From JAOAGA01 sp964540515 (GTDB lineage: Bacteria > CALINM01): a DNA stretch of 64,000 nucleotides. The notes beneath the pieces were generated by a model that had not been told where the DNA came from, ran no database searches, and was given only the letters and a program-made list of their open reading frames with translations. The DNA lies in NCBI GenBank assembly GCA_964540515.1, contig CAZIMS010000007.1, positions 62,001 to 126,000 of the forward strand, written 5' to 3'. This document shows positions 24,320-32,293 of the stretch, in pieces. The first letter of the stretch is position 1. Each line of letters begins with the position of its first letter. A program made the translations under genes and the position numbers.

Positions 24320-24923
24320 TGTCTCCACTCTCAGCTATATCAATCAAGGTTATAGCAATATTCTCCATCTCTGCTATAAGCTTATTAACCCTTGAATCTA
24401 AATATCTATGGAAAATAACGCTCGGAATGGCAACCACAAGACCAAAGGCAGTAGTATTAAGGGCTTCAGATATTCCACCAGCCAACTTTGCAGGGTTAAC
24501 AACTGGCTCAACCCCTATGACAGAGAATATTTTAATAAGTCCTGATATAGTACCCAAAAGACCTATCAGTGTAGCCACTCCCGCAATGGTACCAATGTAA
24601 TCAACATAACTCTCTAACTCTATAACCTCCATCCTACCTACTTCCTCGACACTCTCCTTTATTTGAGTTTTGCCCTGTCCTATGTTTCTTACTATAGCCA
24701 TAAGAATTTTTGAGAAAGGAGTGGGGTTTTTTGTGGCAAGATTATATACATCGTTAAATCTTCTTTCTTTAAAGAGCTTAATAGACTCTTCCACCAATTT
24801 TGATGGAATAACGCGCTCCCTTTTTAAAGTTATCAGTTTGTATATAAAAAAACTCAGAGATAGAATTGAACATAATAAGATGGGATACATAAAAAACCCA
24901 CCTTTAAGAAAGAACTGTATCAT
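24309..24923 (-). CDS. ExbB/TolQ/MotA family proton channel protein
   Basis: A 204-residue membrane protein with three helices. The conserved channel region appears as YIGTIAGVATLIGLLGTISG and ISEALNTTAFGLVVAIPSVIFH. It probably forms the proton-conducting pentamer around ExbD and powers an envelope process. It starts in a TAATG overlap with the upstream exported TPR-like protein and overlaps exbD by 11-20 bases, so equal expression is likely. The energised partner (TonB, TolA or other) is not encoded in this window. Confidence 0.9.
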   Translation of the reverse strand: MIQFFLKGGFFMYPILLCSILSLSFFIYKLITLKRERVIPSKLVEESIKLFKERRFNDVYNLATKNPTPFSKILMAIVRNIGQGKTQIKESVEEVGRMEVIELESYVDYIGTIAGVATLIGLLGTISGLIKIFSVIGVEPVVNPAKLAGGISEALNTTAFGLVVAIPSVIFHRYLDSRVNKLIAEMENIAITLIDIAESGDNEF

Positions 24924-26503
24924 TATTTCTCCTTTTGCTTTATTTTATCTAATCTTTCATAACACATTTCAATAAATTTTTGAAGTTCTTTTTTAATTTT
25001 CTCATCTGATGTTTCTAATAAATAAGCCCTTGATCTCCATAGTAGTTCTTCCCAGTTTTCTTCTTCTTCCAGTATTTTTAGTTGTTCAAGTCTAAGTAAA
25101 TCAATCTTTTCTTGTATCTTCTCCATAGCCTCTTCAATTATCTTCTTTGAAGTAAAAAAGCTGCCTCTTAATCTATAAATTTTTGAAAGTCTAATATATA
25201 GGCTCATCAAGTCATCACTGCTGATATTTTTCACTCCCCTAATTATCTCCTCATATATAATCCTTGCTCTATCAAGATTATTGTTACTAAAAAGATAATC
25301 TCCATAGAGCTTGGAGAAAGGAAAATATCTCACAAGTTTATAACTTTCTAAGATTTTAAGGGTTTCTTTTTTGTTTATAATATTGTCTGATACATCCTTA
25401 AAGAAGCTCATATAATCTTGGCTCGTCCATTTGTAACCTCTACAATTAGCATCGATACGTCTTCTCTCTAACAGCAAATAAATACAATATAAAAATAAAA
25501 GCTCTTCGTCATCTTTTATATCAGAAGGGTTAAGATTTATTAAAAAGCCAAGAGACCCCCCTCTCTCAATCTGATACTTTATCAACTCCCTCAACATAAT
25601 CCAAAAATCTCTATCACTTGAAAAGTCTTGATAGAGAAAAGGTTCCTTTTTATTGTTTAATATTGATAGGAGTAACAAAAACTTTTTTCTATCCTGGGGA
25701 TTAAGATAGTCTACTAATTTGTTAGCATTAGTAAATTTTTTCCCTAACATGAAAGAGTAAACCCCGTTATATAAAGCTACATCTCTTATATCACTATTTT
25801 TTGCAGATTTAAGAAATGCTTCGCCGGCAAGTATAAAATTACCATTTTTAAAATAATTACTCCCAACATAATAGTAATAGAGAGGTTCTTCTAAAAACTC
25901 TCTCAAATCCTCATTTATTAAACTACTATTTTCATTGACTATCTTAAACACAATGGCCTTCTTCGTTAATATATTAACTTTCGTTGAGCTTACTATGCTT
26001 TCAATATCTCTGGTATTAAAAAAAATAGATAGCTCCTTGAAAAAAATTTTTATAGTTTTGTCAGAGACCTCTTGAAAAAGCCTCTGAGAGTTTATTAAAT
26101 TACCTCTCTTTAAAGAGGAAATAGCCTTTGCTAACTTATTGAGCTCAAGCAAAAAGCTATTCTTAGTCTCACTAAGGTCTTCGCTATCTACACCCAAAAG
26201 GCTTAGGGATATATAAAATTTACAGAAATCTTTTAAAATGTCATCGTCGAGGTTAAAACAAACCCCCAAATCCCTATCCCTCAACAAAATCAACAACCTT
26301 TCTTTTTGATGATAAGATAAATCTTCTAACTCATTTTCCAGATATAAAAGTGGGAACAACTCAATGAATCTTCCTTCTAACTCTAAGGCAAAATGAAAAA
26401 CTGGTGTTTTTTCAAAGGGGAGCTTTCTTATCTCCTGAGACCAACTTTTGTCTGGGCCAAAGAGAGTTAACATCAATAATAATGAAAAGATTAGTCTTTT
26501 CAT
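24923..26503 (-). CDS. Exported TPR-like helical repeat protein of unknown function
   Basis: A 526-residue protein with a signal peptide (about 1-22, cleavage near SWSQ). The rest is almost all alpha-helical with TPR-like pairs, for example YYYVGSNYFKNGNFILAGEAF and LMSLYIRLSKIYRLRGSFFTSK, but with poor consensus. No catalytic motif is seen. It overlaps yihY by 4 bases and precedes exbB with a TAATG junction, so a periplasmic partner role for the ExbB/ExbD motor is possible; this is inferred from context only. Confidence 0.65.
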   Translation of the reverse strand: MKRLIFSLLLMLTLFGPDKSWSQEIRKLPFEKTPVFHFALELEGRFIELFPLLYLENELEDLSYHQKERLLILLRDRDLGVCFNLDDDILKDFCKFYISLSLLGVDSEDLSETKNSFLLELNKLAKAISSLKRGNLINSQRLFQEVSDKTIKIFFKELSIFFNTRDIESIVSSTKVNILTKKAIVFKIVNENSSLINEDLREFLEEPLYYYYVGSNYFKNGNFILAGEAFLKSAKNSDIRDVALYNGVYSFMLGKKFTNANKLVDYLNPQDRKKFLLLLSILNNKKEPFLYQDFSSDRDFWIMLRELIKYQIERGGSLGFLINLNPSDIKDDEELLFLYCIYLLLERRRIDANCRGYKWTSQDYMSFFKDVSDNIINKKETLKILESYKLVRYFPFSKLYGDYLFSNNNLDRARIIYEEIIRGVKNISSDDLMSLYIRLSKIYRLRGSFFTSKKIIEEAMEKIQEKIDLLRLEQLKILEEEENWEELLWRSRAYLLETSDEKIKKELQKFIEMCYERLDKIKQKEK

Positions 26504-27330
26504 TCTACAATTTCCTTAAGTATCTCTCCCCCCAATAAAAAGATTAAGGCGGCATAAAAACACCAGCTTATCAAGACAATAAAGATGCTCATAGAACCAT
26601 ATATGAGATTGTAGTTTGTCACATAATTTACATACCAGGTGAAAAGCTTTATAGCCAAGGTCCACATAAAAACTACAAAGGAAGAGACATAAAAGACATA
26701 AATTTTTTTAATCTTTTTTCCTATGAAAAGATTAAAGATGAAAGATAAGGTCAGTATCTGAATCAACAAAGTAATAGCAGGAATTGCTATGTCAATCTTT
26801 TTTAGAAGAAGTCTCAAAAATAAGAGATCCTCTTTTCTGGAAAGCTTTTTAAGATAAAGAAATAATATATCAATGTTTAAGTATACAAAGACAGAAAAAG
26901 CTAAAAGAACAATCATAATAAAATATATAAAGAGTGACTCGAGAGAACCTCTATTTTTTATGCCACTTTTTTTAAAGATATCTCTTAAAGCTCTATCAAC
27001 TGAACTAAAAACGAGGGTACTGCTGAAGAAAAGTGCTATAATACTTAGTATGTTTAATCCAGTCCGAGGCTTTGTAAACCAGCCTGTAAATCTAAGCCAG
27101 CTATCTAAGCTTATGTTAGGTAAATAGGGATTAATTATCTCATAAATCTTCTTTGAAACAATAACGTTTGAACTAACAAAAAAACCTAACATAGAGGTAA
27201 TTAAAAATATTATTGGTATAAAAGACAGCATAGAGAAATAGGCAATAGATGCAGCATTATGAAAACAGTTATCCTTAAAAAGGTTTAAAATAATATTTTT
27301 TGCAGACTTAACGTATCTTGATAGCTTCAT
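26500..27330 (-). CDS. YihY/BrkB family inner membrane protein
   Basis: A 276-residue polytopic membrane protein. The family marker is the N-terminal NAASIAYFSMLSFIPIIFLI, followed by SSTLVFSSVDRALRDIF and the C-terminal YGSMSIFIVLISWCFYAALIFLLGGEI (about six helices in all). These proteins were once called ribonuclease BN in error; their transport or envelope role is unsettled. It lies 18 bases after pyrD and overlaps the exported TPR-like gene. Confidence 0.88.
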   Translation of the reverse strand: MKLSRYVKSAKNIILNLFKDNCFHNAASIAYFSMLSFIPIIFLITSMLGFFVSSNVIVSKKIYEIINPYLPNISLDSWLRFTGWFTKPRTGLNILSIIALFFSSTLVFSSVDRALRDIFKKSGIKNRGSLESLFIYFIMIVLLAFSVFVYLNIDILFLYLKKLSRKEDLLFLRLLLKKIDIAIPAITLLIQILTLSFIFNLFIGKKIKKIYVFYVSSFVVFMWTLAIKLFTWYVNYVTNYNLIYGSMSIFIVLISWCFYAALIFLLGGEILKEIVE

Positions 27331-27348
27331 ATATTTTCAAGGATTATT

Positions 27349-28254
27349 CTAATCAATAACCAACGTGCCAATTAACTCAGATAAGGATATTTTTTCCTTA
27401 CGGAGATAATCTTCTAGATCTTCTATAAGATGCCACAGTATCTTAGGATTTATAAAGTTTGCTGTACCAATCTGCACTGCCTTTGCCCCTACAATGAAAA
27501 ACTCTAAGGCGGAAGGTAAGTCAGTAATACCACCACTACCTATAACAGGGATAGAGACAGAGCTTACAACTTTGTAAACATTATATAGACTTAGAGGCTT
27601 GATAGCTGGACCTGACATACCTCCATAGATATTCCTAATTTTTGACTTTTTTGTTTTTATATCCACTGCCATTGCAGTATAGGTATTTGCAACTACAAGG
27701 GCATCAGCCCCTGCCCTTTCTGCTGTTTGTGCAAGCTTTGATATATCTGAGACATTTGGTGTTAGTTTAACCCAAAGAGGTTTTTCAACAATCTTTCTGA
27801 TCTCACCAATAAGCTCCCTAACCATCTTCTCATCTGTACCAAAACATATTCCTCCCTCCTTTACGTTTGGACAGGATATATTTACCTCTAATACATCAAC
27901 CCTCTTAAAGGAGTTTAGCCTTTCTGCAACGGTAATATATTCATCAAAGGTATTACCGAAAAAATTACATACCAAAATTGTATCAACCTTTGAAAGATCT
28001 TCTAACTTCTCCTCAAAGGCATTAACACCTACATTCTCCAAACCTATTGAGTTAATCATTCCTCCTCTTACTTCACATATACGAGGAGGTCTGTTGCCCT
28101 TTTTTGGATTAAGCGAGATGCCCTTTGTAACAATTGCGCCTAACTTAGACAATTCTCCAAAATCAGAAAACTCAAGACCATATCCAAAGGTGCCTGAAGC
28201 TGGCATAAAGGGATTTTTTAATGATATATTTCCTAAACTAATAGAGCTATCCAT
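27349..28254 (-). CDS. pyrD: Dihydroorotate dehydrogenase, class 1B catalytic subunit
   Basis: An FMN enzyme that oxidises dihydroorotate to orotate. It contains PASGTFGYG, the class 1 loop NISCPNVKEGG, whose Cys is the active-site base, and GSGGI in the phosphate-binding region. I choose the ATG at 28254, which has GGAGAA eight bases upstream and lies one base after the pyrK stop; this gives 301 residues. The earlier ATG at 28275 would add seven residues but has no ribosome site. The adjacent pyrK confirms type 1B, which uses NAD through an Fe-S/FAD subunit. Confidence 0.95.
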   Translation of the reverse strand: MDSSISLGNISLKNPFMPASGTFGYGLEFSDFGELSKLGAIVTKGISLNPKKGNRPPRICEVRGGMINSIGLENVGVNAFEEKLEDLSKVDTILVCNFFGNTFDEYITVAERLNSFKRVDVLEVNISCPNVKEGGICFGTDEKMVRELIGEIRKIVEKPLWVKLTPNVSDISKLAQTAERAGADALVVANTYTAMAVDIKTKKSKIRNIYGGMSGPAIKPLSLYNVYKVVSSVSIPVIGSGGITDLPSALEFFIVGAKAVQIGTANFINPKILWHLIEDLEDYLRKEKISLSELIGTLVID

Positions 28255-28255
28255 C

Positions 28256-29008
28256 TTATTCTCCAAAGATATCATTTAGCTTAAAGATCGGTCCATCTTT
28301 ACATACCTTAACATGGCCTTTTGGTGTTTCTATTGTACATCCTAAACAAACACCAAAACCACAGGCCATATAAGTCTCAAAGGATCCATATATAGAATCT
28401 ATGCCAAATCTTTTACTCATCTCCCATAATCTTTTTAAGAAGGCCATAGGACCACAGGTAAAAATATTGTGTTCTTTATCTCTATTCTTAATTAAGTAGT
28501 TCTCCAAAACATCGGTAATAAAACCACTTTCTCCAAAAGAACCATCATCAGTACTAACCACCAATTTACATGACCTACTTAAATCTTCTGTTAAAAATAC
28601 CTCCTCTTTTGTTTTAAAACCTGCGAAAAAACAATCTACTTTTATCTTATCTATTAATCCATAAAGAGGAACAATACCAATTCCTCCGGATACTATTAAA
28701 TTATTGCCTGCCAGAGTGGGAAAGGAGTTACCAAGAGGTCCTAATATAGACACTTTATATGGCAAATTGCAGTATAAGAGTTTATTAGTTACGGCACCAA
28801 GGGCTTTTATAATTAGCTTAATATTTCTTTTGTCAGCATAGTAGATACTAAAAGGTCTAGGTAATATATTTTCAAAGTCATTGATTGCAAGCATTACAAA
28901 GTTGCCAGGATAGGGCCTCTCAAAATCTTCCTCTAAATCTATTGATATTAGGAAAATGTCTTTAGCGAGAACCTTTCTCCCATTAATCTTACCCTCTACC
29001 CTTTTCAA
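28256..29008 (-). CDS. pyrK: Dihydroorotate dehydrogenase B, electron transfer subunit
   Basis: A 250-residue FAD and 2Fe-2S protein that passes electrons from PyrD to NAD. The FAD domain includes RPFSIYYADKRN, the NAD region has GGIGIVPLYG, and the cluster ligands are Cys216, Cys221, Cys224 and Cys236 (CGFGVCLGC, then VC). The gene lies 9 bases after rimI and is followed immediately by pyrD. Confidence 0.95.
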   Translation of the reverse strand: MKRVEGKINGRKVLAKDIFLISIDLEEDFERPYPGNFVMLAINDFENILPRPFSIYYADKRNIKLIIKALGAVTNKLLYCNLPYKVSILGPLGNSFPTLAGNNLIVSGGIGIVPLYGLIDKIKVDCFFAGFKTKEEVFLTEDLSRSCKLVVSTDDGSFGESGFITDVLENYLIKNRDKEHNIFTCGPMAFLKRLWEMSKRFGIDSIYGSFETYMACGFGVCLGCTIETPKGHVKVCKDGPIFKLNDIFGE

Positions 29009-29017
29009 TTTAACCTC

Positions 29018-29461
29018 CTAAAACTCTTTCCACATAATTATAGCATCTTCACCAGTATCCCGATAATAACCTTTTCTTATACCTTTTATAGAAAAATTAA
29101 AGAGCCTATAAAACCTCAAAGCATCTTCGTTCTTTGCCCTTACCTCAAGGGTAAACTTAGTGGCACCATTTTTTTTCGCCTCATCAATAAAAGCCTGCAT
29201 AAGCATCTTACCCAACCCCTTTTTTCTGTACTGTGGAGAGATTGCTATGTTAAGTATATGCACTTCTGGTTGGATCAACCAGCTCAAGATAAAACCCTCA
29301 ACATTACCATCAACGACAAGGACCATATTAAAACCCAGAGGGAAGAATAGCTCTTCTGCAATAATATTTCTCGACCAGGGAGTTTTAAAAGACGATCTCT
29401 CTATCCTTTCTATATCATCCAGATCATCTGGCTTTGCATTCCTAACTGAGATCTCAATCAA
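29018..29461 (-). CDS. rimI: Ribosomal protein N-acetyltransferase-like GNAT enzyme
   Basis: A 147-residue GNAT acetyltransferase. The acetyl-CoA loop is YRKKGLGKML (about 79-88), followed by FTLEVRAKNEDALRFYRLFNF, which matches RimI. The substrate is expected to be the N-terminus of ribosomal protein bS18, but RimI-like enzymes differ in target. It lies two bases after the radical SAM gene, on the same transcript as pyrK. Confidence 0.88.
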   Translation of the reverse strand: MIEISVRNAKPDDLDDIERIERSSFKTPWSRNIIAEELFFPLGFNMVLVVDGNVEGFILSWLIQPEVHILNIAISPQYRKKGLGKMLMQAFIDEAKKNGATKFTLEVRAKNEDALRFYRLFNFSIKGIRKGYYRDTGEDAIIMWKEF

Positions 29462-29463
29462 AG

Positions 29464-30381
29464 CTATATCTCCTTTCCTTGAAACAATCCTCTCATTATT
29501 AGTTTATCTTTTATCTCCTTTATAATAGCTACCTTATCGGCAGACCATAGTGGAGCGATTAATTCACCTTTGTGGGCATCTCCTGTAAGCCTGTGAATAA
29601 CTATATCACTTCTTAAATGGGAGATAAAAGTAACAACCATGTCAGTGTATAAGTCTCTTGAGATGGGGCTAAACTTTCCTTCTTCATAGAGACTTCTTAA
29701 AGGGGCACCAGAAGAGACATAGAGAAGGTGGATCTTTACCCCTTTTATTGGCTTTTTTGAGAGGTATCTCGATAGATCCTTTGCTTTATTCTCATTATCA
29801 TTAGGAAAGCCAAAGATTATATGAACAACTATATCAAAATCAAACTCGCTTGCTATCTCAAGAGCTCTCTCAAAATCCTCAAGAAGATGTCCTCTCTTCA
29901 TCCATTTTAGATTTTCAACGTCAATTGATTGCAAACCTAACTCAAGAAAGATCTTGTAATCTCTAGAAAAGCTATTTAAAAGGGATAGATTATCATAATC
30001 TATGCAGTCAGGTCTTGTCCCTACAGATATAGCAACTATCTCTTTGTAATGTTTAACATTGCTCCATATCTTCTCAAGTTCTTCCAAGTTGCTATAAGTA
30101 TTTGTATAAGATTGAAAGTAGGCGATGAAGGCATTAACGTTTTTATATCTTTTTTTGACACTTTCTATACCCATTTTAATCTGTTCAGCTATTGAAAAAC
30201 CTTCTTTGTATAGTCCTGTGCCAGAACCCCTATCATTACAATAAATACATCCATAACCCTCTTTCCTGTTTGGACAGGTAAGACCAGCATCAATAACTAC
30301 TTTATAAACTTTTTGTCCAAAAGTTTCTTTAAGATAGCTGTTTAGATCTCTGTAAAGCCCATTTTTCATTTCAATTTTCAT
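29464..30381 (-). CDS. Radical SAM protein, YhcC/TIGR01212 family
   Basis: A 305-residue radical SAM enzyme. The N-terminus SYLKETFGQKVYKVVIDAGLTCPNR matches the family, and the cluster cysteines are Cys36, Cys45 and Cys48 (CPNRKEGYGCIYC), the long first spacing characteristic of TIGR01212. LELGLQS and VHIIFGFPNDN follow in the barrel. Function is not established; tRNA or RNA modification is sometimes suspected. A second Met at residue 5 is an equally good start. It is the first gene of the long minus-strand run and is divergent from mnmG. Confidence 0.85.
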   Translation of the reverse strand: MKIEMKNGLYRDLNSYLKETFGQKVYKVVIDAGLTCPNRKEGYGCIYCNDRGSGTGLYKEGFSIAEQIKMGIESVKKRYKNVNAFIAYFQSYTNTYSNLEELEKIWSNVKHYKEIVAISVGTRPDCIDYDNLSLLNSFSRDYKIFLELGLQSIDVENLKWMKRGHLLEDFERALEIASEFDFDIVVHIIFGFPNDNENKAKDLSRYLSKKPIKGVKIHLLYVSSGAPLRSLYEEGKFSPISRDLYTDMVVTFISHLRSDIVIHRLTGDAHKGELIAPLWSADKVAIIKEIKDKLIMRGLFQGKEI

Positions 30382-30388
30382 GCTAACT

Positions 30389-30417
30389 ATTATAGAATAA
30401 TAAGGCTATTTAAACAA
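30389..30417 (-). promoter_or_regulatory. Promoter of the radical SAM to relA/spoT gene run
   Basis: On the minus strand TTGTTT (30417-30412) and a perfect TATAAT (30394-30389) are 17 bases apart. The predicted transcription start, near 30382, is immediately before the ATG at 30381, so the first gene would be leaderless or start at its second Met. It overlaps the region needed for mnmG expression on the other strand. Confidence 0.55.
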
Positions 30418-30440
30418 GAAACAAGGCTTTTCATCTATAA

Positions 30441-30456
30441 GGGGGAAAAAATCATA
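30441..30456 (+). promoter_or_regulatory. Ribosome binding site and non-standard start of mnmG
   Basis: GGGGG at 30441-30445 is followed by AAAAA, then ATC (30451) and ATA (30454). These two codons are the only plausible starts for the conserved MnmG N-terminus in this frame: from 30361 to 30579 there is no in-frame ATG, GTG, TTG or CTG and no stop. Spacing favours ATA (8 bases) or ATC (5 bases). Confidence 0.6.
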
Positions 30457-32262
30457 GAAAATAAGTTCGACATAATTATCTTAGGGGCTGGTCATGCCGG
30501 CTGTGAGGCAGGCTTTGCAGCCAGTAAGTTAGGCTTAAAGACTCTCCTTATTACTATTAATATTGACAAAATTGCCCATATGCCCTGTGCTCCAGCTGTT
30601 GGTGGCGTTGGGAAAGGACATATTGTCCGTGAGATTGATGCATTAGGCGGGATGATGGGTTATGTAACCGATCAATCTGCTATACAATTTAAAACTTTAA
30701 ACACCTCAAAGGGCTTAGCAGTCCATTCTACAAGGGCACAGGTCGATAAACTTAAGTATAGTCTTATAATGAAAAAGTTTGTGGAGAACCAGCCCAATCT
30801 ATTTATTAGACAGGCATTGATTACAAAAATAGTTCCCGAAAATAAGGGTATCATATTAGAAGATAATTTTGGCTTTAAGTTTTTCGGTAAGGCTGTCGTT
30901 GTTACTACAGGCACATTTCTTTCAGGGCTTATACATATTGGGAATAAAACATTCCCTGCTGGAAGAGCCGGCGAGTTTTCATCCCATGATTTAGCAAAAT
31001 CATTGAGAGATTTAGGCTTTGAGATGGGTAGATTTAAGACAGGAACAGGTCCCCGCTTTAAAAGATCCTCTATAGACTTCTCAAAGATGGAGGTAAGACC
31101 TGGTGATGGTAAACCAAGATATTTTTCCTATCTTAGCAAGGGATTTACTTATAATGAATACCCCTGCTATGTTACCTATACCAATGATGAGACACATAGA
31201 CTTATATTAGACAATCTCGACAAATCCGCTCTTTACGGTGGATACATAACTGGAACACCCGTAAGATACTGTCCTTCTTTAGAAGATAAGGTTGTTAAGT
31301 TCAGAGATAAAGAAAGGCATCAAGTAATATTAGAACCAGAAGGAACTGATACAGATGAGATTTATGTCTCTGGATTAGGAAACAGTATGCCTCCAGAGAT
31401 ACAGGAAAGCATATTCAGATCCCCAGAGGGGTTGAAAAATGTAGTCATACTAAGACCTGCCTATGCTATCGAGTATGATTATATATTACCCCACCAACTT
31501 AAACCAACCTTGGAGTCAAAAATTATTGAAAATCTCTATTTTGCCGGTCAAGTTAATGGCACAACAGGTTATGAAGAGGCTGCCGGACAAGGAATTGTTG
31601 CAGGTATAAATGCTGCCTTAAAAATTATGGGGAAAGAACCGATTATTCTTGATAGAACTGAGTCTTATATTGGGGTTATGATAGACGATTTAGTTACGAG
31701 AGGAACAGATGAGCCCTATAGGATTTTTACATCAAGAGCTGAGTACCGTCTATTTCTAAGAGAAGATAATGTTTATTATAGGTTATCAGAAAAGGCCTTT
31801 ATGGTTGGGCTAATCTCAGAAAAGAGGATAGGTGAGATAAGAAAAGAGATGGAAAGGTCAGAGGAGCTTAGAAATCTTGTAGCAACTACTAAAGTTAAGG
31901 ATGAGATAAATAACCAGACTGTCACTATAGAGACTTTAATTAAAAGAGGAGATAAGGACCTCTTCGATTTTCCAGAGATTATTCAAGATCTGCCTGAAAA
32001 CTTAATAAACTATGTAACAGTTGAGGTAAGGTATGAAGGGTATTTAGAAAGACAGAAAAGGGATTTAGAGAAATTTAAAAACTTAGAAAATATCAAGATA
32101 CCAGAGAACTTTGACTATAATATCTCTGGGATATCCCTTGAGTTAAGAGAAAAACTTAGTAAGATAAAACCAACGAATTTGGGGCAGGCATCGAGGATAC
32201 CAGGGATTACGCCCTCAGCCCTCTCGTTATTAATGATATGTTTAAAAAAGAATAAAAATTAA
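30454..32262 (+). CDS. mnmG: tRNA uridine 5-carboxymethylaminomethyl modification enzyme MnmG
   Basis: FAD protein that, with MnmE, modifies U34 of several tRNAs. Translated from 30454 it reads ENKFDIIILGAGHAGCEAG, the FAD-binding GxGxxG motif expected at the extreme N-terminus, then MPCAPAVGGVGKGHIVREIDALGG. The first ATG in frame, at 30580, would delete the whole FAD motif and cannot be the true start. The start is thus ATA (30454) or ATC (30451). The resulting 602 residues are near family length, and the C-terminus NLGQASRIPGITPSALSLL is intact. It heads the purine gene run, 31 bases before purB. Confidence 0.9.
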   Translation: MENKFDIIILGAGHAGCEAGFAASKLGLKTLLITINIDKIAHMPCAPAVGGVGKGHIVREIDALGGMMGYVTDQSAIQFKTLNTSKGLAVHSTRAQVDKLKYSLIMKKFVENQPNLFIRQALITKIVPENKGIILEDNFGFKFFGKAVVVTTGTFLSGLIHIGNKTFPAGRAGEFSSHDLAKSLRDLGFEMGRFKTGTGPRFKRSSIDFSKMEVRPGDGKPRYFSYLSKGFTYNEYPCYVTYTNDETHRLILDNLDKSALYGGYITGTPVRYCPSLEDKVVKFRDKERHQVILEPEGTDTDEIYVSGLGNSMPPEIQESIFRSPEGLKNVVILRPAYAIEYDYILPHQLKPTLESKIIENLYFAGQVNGTTGYEEAAGQGIVAGINAALKIMGKEPIILDRTESYIGVMIDDLVTRGTDEPYRIFTSRAEYRLFLREDNVYYRLSEKAFMVGLISEKRIGEIRKEMERSEELRNLVATTKVKDEINNQTVTIETLIKRGDKDLFDFPEIIQDLPENLINYVTVEVRYEGYLERQKRDLEKFKNLENIKIPENFDYNISGISLELREKLSKIKPTNLGQASRIPGITPSALSLLMICLKKNKN

Positions 32263-32293
32263 GATTAAACTATACAATATTCTGGAGGTTATT

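Noticed and set aside
30361..30460. Frameshift explanation for the missing mnmG start
   Set aside because: The only nearby ATG (30380) in another frame meets a stop after six codons, so a single indel there does not give a good N-terminus. A substitution at 30454 remains possible.
30580..32262. mnmG starting at the ATG at 30580
   Set aside because: It would remove the whole FAD-binding GAGHAG motif and 42 conserved residues that are in frame and open upstream.
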